From positions 1 to 6,448 of the forward strand of contig CAMDKT010000355.1 of NCBI GenBank assembly GCA_945900935.1: a stretch of DNA of 6,448 nucleotides, in the 5' to 3' direction. Shown piece after piece: positions 1-6,075 of the stretch. The translations under genes were made by a program, and so were the position numbers. Below the pieces are notes generated by a model. The model ran no database searches, had not been told where the DNA came from, and saw nothing but the letters and a program-made list of their open reading frames with translations. This DNA comes from Candidatus Sulfopaludibacter sp. SbA3 (GTDB lineage Bacteria > Acidobacteriota > Terriglobia > Bryobacterales > Bryobacteraceae). How positions within the stretch are numbered: position 1 is the stretch's first letter; every line of letters starts with the position of its first letter.

Positions 1-306
1 GAGGGGTATCACATCATCAAATCGATCTTGCGAAGCGTAATTAGCCCGCAGCGGGTGTATATGAGAGACGCCCAGAGCTATTGTGCAATCCTCTTGGACA
101 ATAACAACAGAAAGCCCATTTGTCGACTTCGGTTCAATAACCCGAGCAAGCTGTATATCGGCTTGATTAATGAGAAAAAAGAAGAAGAAAGAGTTGCGAT
201 TGACGCAGTGGACAACATCCACGATCACGCAGATCGCCTGAAGGCTGCCGTCAATTGGCTCCAGATGTCCGATCCCGCTTCCAAAGAGTCTAGCAAGCCG
301 ACTTAA
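1..306 (+). CDS. C-terminal part of a COG4748-like restriction endonuclease (5' end outside window)
   Basis: The frame is open from the first base and ends at TAA 304-306, giving 101 residues that begin EGYHIIKSIL. A TTG at 28 could act as a start, but the nine codons before it continue the same conserved block, so this is the tail of a longer protein. The segment RDAQSYCAILLDNNNRKPIC followed by RLRFN and an 'IGLINEKKEEERVAIDAVDN' stretch matches, from memory, the C-terminal domain found in proteins that carry an HsdR_N nuclease domain at the N-terminus (often named type I or type IV restriction endonuclease). The role would be cleavage of foreign DNA. The catalytic domain is outside the window, so activity cannot be judged. 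The last residues (MSDPASKESSKPT) are a polar tail. Base composition looks more AT-rich than the genes on the right, which fits a transferred gene. No partner methylase is visible. Confidence 0.72.
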   Translation, partial: EGYHIIKSILRSVISPQRVYMRDAQSYCAILLDNNNRKPICRLRFNNPSKLYIGLINEKKEEERVAIDAVDNIHDHADRLKAAVNWLQMSDPASKESSKPT

Positions 307-827
307 CTTTTTGAAGGATAGACCGACGGAGACACAACTCAGTCGAGGAGGCCGCCTAGGGTGGTACAGTTTGGCGCCATTTGCAATTCGCACCTTGAAT
401 CCACTGCTTTATGGGCCGTTGTCGGACTTTGCCTCCAGAACGGCGCACACAACTGCGGCGAATCGCTATTGCGTCATGACGATTCTGAATCTACTTGACA
501 GGCGAGAGGGGATTCCTTTCGAAGGCGCTTTTGCCACATCGAATCGCCCTTTTTCAAGATACATGTGCCATCTTGAAACATCCGAATCTCGGAATGCGCG
601 GGGTTTCCTTTTTCTGAACAATGTGCCGACCGAAGTTCCCAAAACCTATTCAAGGGCTGCGAAATGCCATCTGGGAGATTCGAGACTGTTCATCCGTCGC
701 CGGAGGCGGTAGAATTGAGTTACGAGCGATTGACGGTGCTCATTTTGAAAAGCTTGGCACAAAGTGGGGGCCCCATGCAGTATAAGCCGATGCCGGAGCA
801 GTTCAATCGATCGTGTGTTTTCAACGT
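307..827. other. Intergenic region of about 520 bp without a convincing gene
   Basis: No reading frame here looks like a protein. The longest, from a TTG at 311 to 712 on the + strand, ends in an arginine run, has no ribosome binding site and no recognisable motif. The stretch contains a perfect 9-bp inverted repeat at 552-578 (listed separately), a smaller one GAATCG/CGATTC at 460-465 and 480-485, and a short GGGGGCCCC palindrome at 766-774. A TTGACA at 495-500 has no acceptable -10 box 16-18 bp downstream. TTGGCA at 754-759 and TATAAG at 781-786 precede the tRNA, but their 21-bp spacing is poor, so no tRNA promoter is called. No T-rich terminator follows the restriction gene. Confidence 0.6.
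552..578. repeat. Perfect 9-bp inverted repeat with 9-nt spacer
   Basis: TTTCAAGAT at 552-560 is the exact reverse complement of ATCTTGAAA at 570-578. The spacer is ACATGTGCC, which itself contains the palindrome ACATGT. No T-run follows the stem on either strand, so an intrinsic terminator is unlikely. It could be an operator or a small RNA hairpin. It lies 246 bp past the restriction gene and 250 bp before the tRNA, so no target gene is obvious. Confidence 0.5.
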
Positions 828-916
828 GCCCGGGTGGCGAAACCGGCAGACGCAACGGACTTAAAATCCGTTTCCGCGAAAGTGGAGTGCGGGTTCAAGT
901 CCCGCCCCGGGCACCA
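828..916 (+). tRNA. tRNA-Leu (anticodon UAA), CCA encoded
   Basis: The acceptor stem GCCCGGG (828-834) pairs with CCCGGGC (906-912), followed by discriminator A913 and genomic CCA 914-916. The D stem is GCG 837-839 with CGC 851-853, with GG at 845-846 in the loop. The anticodon stem ACGGA (855-859) pairs with TCCGT (867-871) around the loop CTTAAAA. The anticodon TAA at 862-864 reads UUA and probably UUG leucine codons. The long variable arm (about 872-888, with a CGAAAG cap) is the class II mark of leucine, serine and bacterial tyrosine tRNAs. The T stem GCGGG/CCCGC (889-893, 901-905) encloses TTCAAGT. All stems pair, so the gene appears intact. No second copy of its 3' end, which would mark an att site, is visible in the window. 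Confidence 0.97.
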
Positions 917-942
917 ATAGAATCAATGATTTAGGGTTATTT

Positions 943-965
943 AGCCAAGTCCTATCGGATTGGCT
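943..965 (+). terminator. Hairpin 27 bp after tRNA-Leu, candidate processing or terminator structure
   Basis: AGCCAA (943-948) pairs with TTGGCT (960-965) and TCC (950-952) with GGA (957-959), giving a 9-bp stem with one bulged G (949) and a TATC loop. Its position just after the tRNA suggests it ends or protects the 3' trailer. It lacks a following T-run, so it would be an atypical intrinsic terminator. Confidence 0.4.
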
Positions 966-1036
966 CGTTCCTGCCTTGTGTGCCGCCTTTCGCAAATCGG
1001 CTTCCGCGGCGGCTGGTGCCTTCTTTGTTAAGTAGG

Positions 1037-1088
1037 CGTCCAGCGATGGTTGTGCGACCTTAAAGTGAGACTGTGGCGGGTTTTTTTT
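1037..1088 (+). terminator. Weak stem followed by eight T residues, alternative tRNA terminator
   Basis: CGTCCAG (1037-1043) can pair with CTG-T-GGCG (1071-1078) through seven pairs, including one G-T pair and one bulged T. GG and then TTTTTTTT (1081-1088) follow. A small GGT/ACC stem can form in the loop. The T-run is the strongest on the + strand after the tRNA, but the stem is poor. It is a weaker structural candidate than the hairpin at 943-965 but has the better T tract. Confidence 0.28.
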
Positions 1089-1151
1089 GCGTTCCTTATC
1101 CGTATGTAGGAATACGCCAGGATCAGCGGTGGCCTTTGTTCGACACACTAA

Positions 1152-1382
1152 CGCCGTTCCGCCTTTCTCGCACAGATCCCGGGGTTGGGCGATTTTCGCA
1201 GCGGCTCGATCACCGCAGTCAGCGAAATTTTCTCCACTTCGGCGGAACTGCGCAAGGCGCAGCGTGAAGTTTCGGCCTATTATCGCTTTCGTCAGCTCAG
1301 TAAAGAGCTGTTGGGGGTGAACGAGCGAATCTGCACGGCGCGCCCGGAGGAGGCGCTCTCGCTAGGAGTGTGCCGGAGATAA
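1152..1382 (+). pseudogene. Orphan C-terminal-like reading frame that runs into the palindromic element
   Basis: After TAA 1149-1151 the frame stays open for 76 codons, to TAA 1380-1382. A TTG at 1185 is the only plausible start in the first half, and no ribosome binding site precedes it. The middle, SAELRKAQREVSAYYRFRQL followed by SKELLGVNERICTARP, is protein-like: an amphipathic, probably helical segment rich in Arg, Glu, Leu and Tyr. I have a vague impression of transposase C-terminal tails, but I cannot name a family. The last residues, LGVCRR-stop, are encoded by the left inverted repeat of the element at 1362-1489, so the original C-terminus was replaced or the frame was cut. It is most simply a remnant of a larger gene whose 5' part has been lost. 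Upstream sequence (917-1151) shows nothing that continues it in any frame. Confidence 0.35.
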
Positions 1383-1489
1383 AAAAGATTTTACGTAGAA
1401 TCAACACCTTGCGAGGATTCTATCGTTGCTAATCGTCTGTAAGTTGTTGATTCTAAGTGCGCCGAAATTTATCTCCGACAGACTCCTAG
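1362..1489. mobile_element. 128-bp palindromic MITE-like element bounded by CTAG
   Basis: The 22-bp ends at 1362-1383 and 1468-1489 are inverted copies with 20 of 22 matches; both begin CTAGGAGT read inward and end GGAGATAAA. A second inverted pair lies inside: TAGAATCAACACCTT (1396-1410) against AAGTTGTTGATTCTA (1441-1455), 14 of 15 matched. Both arms sit exactly 34 bp from their end, so the whole element is one symmetric palindrome with a 12-bp unpaired collar on each side and a 30-nt loop (1411-1440). There is no room for a gene. Symmetry stops at CTAG, which could be a 4-bp target duplication; because CTAG is itself a palindrome, it may instead belong to the repeat. This fits a non-autonomous element moved by an IS transposase in trans, for example a family that prefers CTAG-like targets such as IS701. 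The parent IS is not in the window. A structured-RNA or transcription-stop role is the alternative. Confidence 0.65.
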
Positions 1490-1712
1490 CCCTGTCTTGC
1501 TTCTTCGGCCCTTCGTGCCGCCCGCACCCGGCCTCGCTGCCGGTTCGTGTTCCTACGGTCGAGAGTTTCCTACGCGCTTCTTTCAGCTTTCGCCTTGCGT
1601 CTCGCTACGGGTGCCGTCATCGGCCCCGGTTGACTAACTAGATTCTGGGCACACCGGCACCCGCCTCCCGTCCGGTGTTTCGGTGGTGCCCACCGCATTG
1701 TCGAGACTTGCT
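1490..1712. other. Unassigned spacer between the palindromic element and the chemoreceptor gene
   Basis: An open frame on the + strand reaches TAG at 1639-1641, but its product is rich in Cys, Arg, Ser and Pro with no motif and does not look coding. The - strand has only short frames broken by stops. The right half holds the hairpin at 1647-1691. Nothing else is recognised. Confidence 0.5.
1647..1691 (-). terminator. Hairpin 22 bp past the chemoreceptor stop, candidate end of the minus-strand operon
   Basis: GGGCACACCG (1647-1656) pairs with CGGT-G-GTGCCC (1681-1691), giving ten base pairs with one bulged G. An alternative inner stem is ACACCGG (1651-1657) with CCGGTGT (1672-1678). Placement just after the last gene of the - strand cluster suggests a transcript end. 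No T-run follows on the - strand, so the call rests on stem strength and position. Confidence 0.4.
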
Positions 1713-3473
1713 CTAGTCGACCAGGACTTTTAGCTGAGAACTCAGCGTATGGAGCCCGGAAACACCGGCGTGGAACTCCGCCAGGGTCGCGGCAATTTCC
1801 TGACCGCCGGCTGCGTTTGAATCCGCGATGGAGTTCATGCCGCGCACGAGCCCGTGGAAATGGGCGATGTCTCGTGATTGCAACTCCACGGCGAAGGCGA
1901 TTTCCTTTGCGGATGAGTCGACGCGGCGCGTTCTTTCAGAGATAGAGCGAAGACTTTCGCGAAGAGAACGACCCTTGACAAGGCACACATTGGCGGTCTG
2001 GCGAATCTCCGCCAACCGTTCACTCGAATCACGGGCGGCCTCGGCCCCCTGTTTAGCGAGCGACCGTACTTCCTCGGCGACGACCGCAAACCCGGCGCCG
2101 GCTTCTCCTGCTCGCGCCGCCTCGACAGCCGCGTTGAGCGCCAGCAGGTTTGTGCGAAACGCCAGTTGATCCACAATTTCCACGATCTGGGCGACTCGCC
2201 GCGCGGTGCGCTCAATTCCCGCCAACTCCGCGGCCAAATCGTCATTCGCTGTCTCGCCTGTTGTCAAGAATTCACAAGCCTCCCCGACCGCTTGAGACGA
2301 ATCCGTTGCCAACCTGCCAGTATTCTGCGCCCTTTTTCCTATCACCGACAGCAACTCTCCCATTTCCTGCACCGACGCGAGTTGTGTCTCACAGTTCCTC
2401 GCCAAGCTCTCTGTCCGTTCCGCTATCTCCCGGCTCACCCGCTCCGTTTCATAGGTATTGAGGTACAGACCCTGAATCACAGGCTCAACGAGCCTGACGA
2501 ATCCTTTTGTAATCCGGAAGGCTACGCCAATCGCGCCCAGAAGCGTAAGGAAAATCAAACCCATGGCGGTCATGCGGGTTTTCTTTAACGTCCGGATCCG
2601 GTACTCCAACAGCGCGGACAGTTCCACCGCCACCACATTCCACAGTTGGAAAGACTGCTTCAGCGCCCGGTCCGTCGCGCGTCTCAAAGCAGCGACATCC
2701 TGTGCTCCCGCGTCCGGCTTTTCCAGTTGGTGAAGCAGCCTGATAACATTTTCGTTCCCTATTCGGTACTCGAACAGCTCGCCGGGGAGGCTCTGCCTGA
2801 TCAAGTGACGCCCGCCCCGGAAGTTCGCGTTCTCCCGCACAGCCGCCTCCACCGCCCTGATCGTTTTTGACGTCGCGGCTTCCAATTTGGACGCGGCAAC
2901 GACGGCGTCCAACGCCTGCCACCCGTTCCGCGTCTCCAACGTCAACAGCAGTTCCATTGCCGCCGGAAGCGAAAGAACGGTCGTGTCCATAAGGTAATAG
3001 CTATCGAATTCCGGGTCGAGAATGAGCTGGGACGCGTCGCCAACATGGCCGATCAACGTTCGGATCGCCGTCATCAAGGCCAAACGCCCTCTTGCGTCCG
3101 ACAACTGTTGCGTCGCGATTCGCGTGATCTCCGCGGGTGCCGCACCATGCGTGTCCTTCGCCGCCAGTGCCGGCCCCGATAGCTGCAACAATTCCAGATA
3201 CTCCGAAGTCCCGGCTTCAAATGCCGCTAGTCGCGATTGAAGCTTGGCCGGATCCTTGCCATCGCCGCGCGCCGCCTCGGCCATAATCCCAATCAGATAC
3301 CCGTTGTAGGCGTTTCCGGCCAGTTCCGCCCCAGCCGTCCCGAGGCCCCGTAAGAATCCCATGAAAACAAATCCCATCGCCACCGCCAGGGGAGCGGCAA
3401 GCAGTAGGTAGAGTATGATGATTTGCTGTCGAAGCGGTCTTGGTCCCGATCGACGCCCGGTGTGAAGTGCCAT
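1713..3473 (-). CDS. Methyl-accepting chemotaxis protein, membrane-bound, without recognisable HAMP
   Basis: This 586-residue chemoreceptor should sense a signal outside the membrane and pass it to a CheA/CheW array. After a basic N-terminus, TM1 spans about 18-42. A sensor region of about 255 residues follows, and TM2 is near 301-320. The stretch VGDASQLILDPEFDSYYLMD (144-163) plus the following LSLPAAMELL resembles the nitrate/nitrite-sensing (NIT-like) helical domain of other receptors and cyclases; the ligand is unknown. The cytoplasmic coiled coil runs to the end. Its hairpin tip at about 438-475 has the highly conserved RTNLLALNAAVEAARAGE and GFAVVAEEVRSLAKQ. After TM2 I see no convincing HAMP signature, and there is no C-terminal CheR-docking pentapeptide; the protein ends LKVLVD. 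ATG at 3471-3473 is preceded only by a weak purine stretch (AAGAGAAG). It lies 49 bp after the hydrolase gene, with no che genes in view. Confidence 0.95.
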   Translation of the reverse strand: MALHTGRRSGPRPLRQQIIILYLLLAAPLAVAMGFVFMGFLRGLGTAGAELAGNAYNGYLIGIMAEAARGDGKDPAKLQSRLAAFEAGTSEYLELLQLSGPALAAKDTHGAAPAEITRIATQQLSDARGRLALMTAIRTLIGHVGDASQLILDPEFDSYYLMDTTVLSLPAAMELLLTLETRNGWQALDAVVAASKLEAATSKTIRAVEAAVRENANFRGGRHLIRQSLPGELFEYRIGNENVIRLLHQLEKPDAGAQDVAALRRATDRALKQSFQLWNVVAVELSALLEYRIRTLKKTRMTAMGLIFLTLLGAIGVAFRITKGFVRLVEPVIQGLYLNTYETERVSREIAERTESLARNCETQLASVQEMGELLSVIGKRAQNTGRLATDSSQAVGEACEFLTTGETANDDLAAELAGIERTARRVAQIVEIVDQLAFRTNLLALNAAVEAARAGEAGAGFAVVAEEVRSLAKQGAEAARDSSERLAEIRQTANVCLVKGRSLRESLRSISERTRRVDSSAKEIAFAVELQSRDIAHFHGLVRGMNSIADSNAAGGQEIAATLAEFHAGVSGLHTLSSQLKVLVD

Positions 3474-3522
3474 CGTCTTCTCTTATCGGCCCGCCGGAGT
3501 AAACAAGAGGGAAATCTGGAAG

Positions 3523-4710
3523 CTACTGCCGTACCGCCGCATAGGCCATCTGCACAAAAGCCTGCCGCTCGTCGCTGCCGCCTTCCCGGTGGATCAAAAA
3601 AATCCCAATCAGATCGTTCTTCGGATCCAGGAAGCAGAACGTGCCGTACCTCCCGCCATGGCCGAAAGTCCCCGCCGCCATCGGCTGCCCCGCCAATTGC
3701 TCCTTCATCACAAACCACCCCAAACCCCATCCCGCTCCCGGCGTTCCTGTCCGCAAGTCCCCCGTGTGCGACTGCCGCATCAGCTCCAATCCAGTCGGAC
3801 TCAGTAATCGAAAGGTTCCGTGCCGCCCGCCGTTCAGGATGGTCTTATAAAGCACCAGCAAATCGGCGGCCGTCGAGTACAAACCACCCTCCGGCAACGA
3901 ATACTTCGCGCCATCCCGAAACTTCATCCGGCCTTCGCCTAACGGGTCGGCGGTATATTTCACCGGTTTGCCGTCGCGCTGAATATACGCTGTCGGCATA
4001 CGGTGCCATTTGTCTTTTGGGGGGAAGAAAAAGGTATCCTTCATCCCCAGCGGCACAAAAATCCGTTTGGCCAATTGGACTTCCAACGGCTGCCCGCCGA
4101 TCACTTCCACAATCCGCGCCAACGCCGCGATCCCGGTATTCGAATACTGCCATTTCGTCCCCGGTTCGAACTCCAGCGCCTGCTGCGACAGCACCAGCGC
4201 CACGTCCGCCAACGATTTATGCAAAGCCCCATGCAGCTCTCCGATCCCCGGCGGCGGATTCAGCATCATGCCCGAAGTGTGCGTCATCAGATCGCGAATC
4301 GTAATCGGCCGCGCCGGTTTCCTCATCAACTTCGCGCCATCGGCGTGCGTCTCGGCGATCACCATTTGCCCGCGAAACTCCGGTAAATGTTTCTCCACCG
4401 GATCGGCCAGCGACAGCCGCCCCTCTTCGGCCAACTGCATCGCCGCCAGCGCCACCACCGGCTTCGTCATCGAATGCAGTTGAAAAATGTTCCCCGTCGT
4501 CATCGGCTGACGCGTTTCGATATCGGTATAACCCACCGCGTCCAAGGCAACTACCTCGCCTTTGTGCGCCACCAGCGTGACGATGCCCGCAGCCTTCCCC
4601 GCGTCGACAAACTCCTTCATCCGCGGCGCGATCGCGGCCAGCTTGGCCCGGTCCATCGCTTGGGGGAGGACCGGAATCGTGAGCAAAATTAAAATGGCAA
4701 TCAGACGCAT
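3523..4710 (-). CDS. Exported serine hydrolase of the class C beta-lactamase / EstB family
   Basis: The 395-residue protein belongs to the serine beta-lactamase-like (PF00144) hydrolases, which include AmpC-type beta-lactamases, DD-peptidases and esterases. A short signal peptide is likely (hydrophobic 3-16, cleavage near A18 after LPQ), so it would act in the periplasm or outside the cell. The nucleophile motif SMTK is at 80-83 (Ser80, Lys83). The second motif is Tyr189-Ser190-Asn191, in WQYSNTG. The third element, in place of the KTG triad, is HGG at 351-353 in FGHGGRYGT; a His here is common in the esterase-like branches. The LMTHTSGM segment at 141-148 is also typical of the family. Sequence alone does not tell beta-lactamase from esterase or peptidase; I lean to a general esterase/peptidase role. 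ATG 4708-4710 gives a proper signal peptide, but no good ribosome binding site is seen. It follows the dehydrogenase gene by 42 bp. Confidence 0.93.
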   Translation of the reverse strand: MRLIAILILLTIPVLPQAMDRAKLAAIAPRMKEFVDAGKAAGIVTLVAHKGEVVALDAVGYTDIETRQPMTTGNIFQLHSMTKPVVALAAMQLAEEGRLSLADPVEKHLPEFRGQMVIAETHADGAKLMRKPARPITIRDLMTHTSGMMLNPPPGIGELHGALHKSLADVALVLSQQALEFEPGTKWQYSNTGIAALARIVEVIGGQPLEVQLAKRIFVPLGMKDTFFFPPKDKWHRMPTAYIQRDGKPVKYTADPLGEGRMKFRDGAKYSLPEGGLYSTAADLLVLYKTILNGGRHGTFRLLSPTGLELMRQSHTGDLRTGTPGAGWGLGWFVMKEQLAGQPMAAGTFGHGGRYGTFCFLDPKNDLIGIFLIHREGGSDERQAFVQMAYAAVRQ

Positions 4711-4752
4711 AGCGTCGATTGTATCGCTCTCCGGCCCCTGGAGGCCGAGCCG

Positions 4753-6057
4753 TTAAAGCCGAACAATCTTTTCCGACTGCATTCCTTTCATCGCATTCCG
4801 CGTATCCACAATCAGCTTCGACGCTTCCAAAACCTGCCCATAATCAAAGTCCCTATGATCAGTCACAATGACGGCGCAATCGGCGGCCCGGCACCCTTCG
4901 TCAACACCAATCGCCGCCATTTCCTGCCCCTCATGCCGTAAGTCGCGGACATACGGATCACTATAAGTAACCGTCGCCCCGCGCTGTTTCAATAAGTGGA
5001 TAATGTCCAGTGCCGGCGATTCGCGCACATCGTCGATATTCTTCTTATACGCCACGCCCAAAATGTGAACCCGCGAACCTTTCACCGATTTCGAATGATC
5101 GTTCAGGGCGTTCTGAATCTTATCCGTCACAAAGTGCGGCATCTGGCCGTTGATGTACCCCGCAAGCTCAATAAACCGCGCCTCAATCCCCGCCTGCCGC
5201 GTCTTCCAACTCAAATAGAACGGATCGATCGGAATACAATGCCCGCCCAATCCAGGCCCCGGATAGAACGGCATGAATCCAAATGGCTTCGTCGCCGCCG
5301 CATCAATAACTTCCCAAACATTTATGCCCATCCGGTCGCACATAATCGCCAACTCGTTCACCATGCCGATGTTGATCATCCGGAACGTGTTTTCCAGCAG
5401 CTTCACCATTTCCGCCACGCTCGTCGACCCCACCGGCACCACGGTCTCCAGCGACTGCGAGTAAAACTGCCGTCCCAGCTCCGTACACGCCGACGTAATG
5501 CCGCCAACGACTTTCGGAATGTTGTAGGTGTGAAAATTCGGGTTGCCCGGGTCCACGCGCTCGGGCGAAAAACACAGGAAAAAGTCCTCGCCGCACTTCA
5601 GGCCGCTCTTTTCCAGCATCGGCAGCAGCAGTTCGTCCGTCGTCCCTGGATAGGTCGTCGATTCCAGGATAATCAGCATCCCCGGATGCAGATACTTCGT
5701 GATCTCCTCGGTGGCCGACACGATATAGGACATGTCGGGGTCCTTGGTCTTCCGCAGCGGCGTCGGCACGCAAATATTGATCGTGTCCGTCTCCGCGATC
5801 CGCGAAAAATCCATCGTCGCCGATAGCTTGCCCGAAGCCACATGCGCGCCCAGGATGGACGACGGCACGTCCTGTATGTAAGACTCCCCGCGGTTCAGTG
5901 ATTCCACTTTGCCCGGGGAAATGTCAAACCCGAGCACCGGCAACCCGGCTCGCGCGAACTCCACCGCCAGCGGAAGCCCCACATACCCCAGTCCTACAAT
6001 TCCCGATACGGCCGTCTTGTTCTGAATCTTAGTGGAAAGAACGTCAAAGTGACTCAT
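4753..6057 (-). CDS. wbpA: UDP-N-acetylglucosamine 6-dehydrogenase (WbpA-type nucleotide-sugar dehydrogenase)
   Basis: The 434-residue enzyme belongs to the UDP-glucose/GDP-mannose dehydrogenase family, which oxidises C6 of a nucleotide sugar to the uronic acid in two NAD+-dependent steps in the cytoplasm. The N-terminal Rossmann motif GLGYVGLP is at 22-29, FSPERVDPGNP at 163-173, and Lys219 with ENTFRMINIGMVNE (222-235) forms the substrate-site helix. PGPGLGGHCIPIDPFYLSWK (266-285) carries catalytic Cys274, and the C-terminal domain shows GVAYKKNIDDVRESPA at 334-349. The GLGGHCIPIDPFYLSWK wording is that of WbpA-like enzymes acting on UDP-GlcNAc rather than UDP-glucose; the substrate is inferred. 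The product would feed surface polysaccharide synthesis, though no glycosyltransferases are in view. ATG at 6055-6057 is chosen over a TTG at 6102 because it matches the usual family start, leaves a 16-bp gap after the dapF-like gene, and has AAGGA upstream. Length is normal. Confidence 0.93.
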   Translation of the reverse strand: MSHFDVLSTKIQNKTAVSGIVGLGYVGLPLAVEFARAGLPVLGFDISPGKVESLNRGESYIQDVPSSILGAHVASGKLSATMDFSRIAETDTINICVPTPLRKTKDPDMSYIVSATEEITKYLHPGMLIILESTTYPGTTDELLLPMLEKSGLKCGEDFFLCFSPERVDPGNPNFHTYNIPKVVGGITSACTELGRQFYSQSLETVVPVGSTSVAEMVKLLENTFRMINIGMVNELAIMCDRMGINVWEVIDAAATKPFGFMPFYPGPGLGGHCIPIDPFYLSWKTRQAGIEARFIELAGYINGQMPHFVTDKIQNALNDHSKSVKGSRVHILGVAYKKNIDDVRESPALDIIHLLKQRGATVTYSDPYVRDLRHEGQEMAAIGVDEGCRAADCAVIVTDHRDFDYGQVLEASKLIVDTRNAMKGMQSEKIVRL

Positions 6058-6070
6058 TCTGTGCAATCTG

Positions 6071-6075
6071 TCCTT
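6071..6075 (-). promoter_or_regulatory. Ribosome binding site AAGGA that supports the dehydrogenase start
   Basis: On the - strand AAGGA ends 13 nt before the ATG at 6057 and shares two bases with the TAA stop of the dapF-like gene (6074-6076). The spacing is longer than ideal. It favours ATG 6057 over the TTG at 6102, which lies inside the preceding gene, and it suggests coupled translation of the two genes. Confidence 0.5.

Noticed and set aside
495..523. TTGACA as a sigma-70 promoter in the intergenic region
   Set aside because: No TATAAT-like box lies 16-18 bp downstream, and no gene follows closely.
311..712. A 133-codon frame on the + strand just after the restriction gene
   Set aside because: It uses a TTG start without a ribosome binding site, ends in five arginines, and has no protein-like pattern or recognisable domain.
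755..770. TGGCAC upstream of the tRNA as part of a sigma-54 promoter
   Set aside because: The required GC of the -12 element is absent at the correct distance.
861..1148. A 95-codon frame on the - strand ending in GAGLEPALHFRGNGF
   Set aside because: Its C-terminal end is the tRNA-Leu read backwards, a well-known source of false protein calls. The upstream part has no ribosome binding site and no known motif.
3423..4304. A long + strand frame opposite the hydrolase gene
   Set aside because: It is antisense to a gene with clear catalytic motifs, and its product is low-complexity Ser/Pro/Arg, typical of the reverse strand of a GC-rich gene.
4726..4750. Small GGCC hairpin between the dehydrogenase and hydrolase genes as a terminator
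   Set aside because: The stem is only about five pairs without bulges, and no T-run follows on the - strand, so it is not evidence for splitting the operon.
4996..5826. A 276-codon + strand frame opposite the dehydrogenase gene
   Set aside because: Its product is dominated by Arg and His and mirrors the codon pattern of the dehydrogenase; there is no independent sign of coding.
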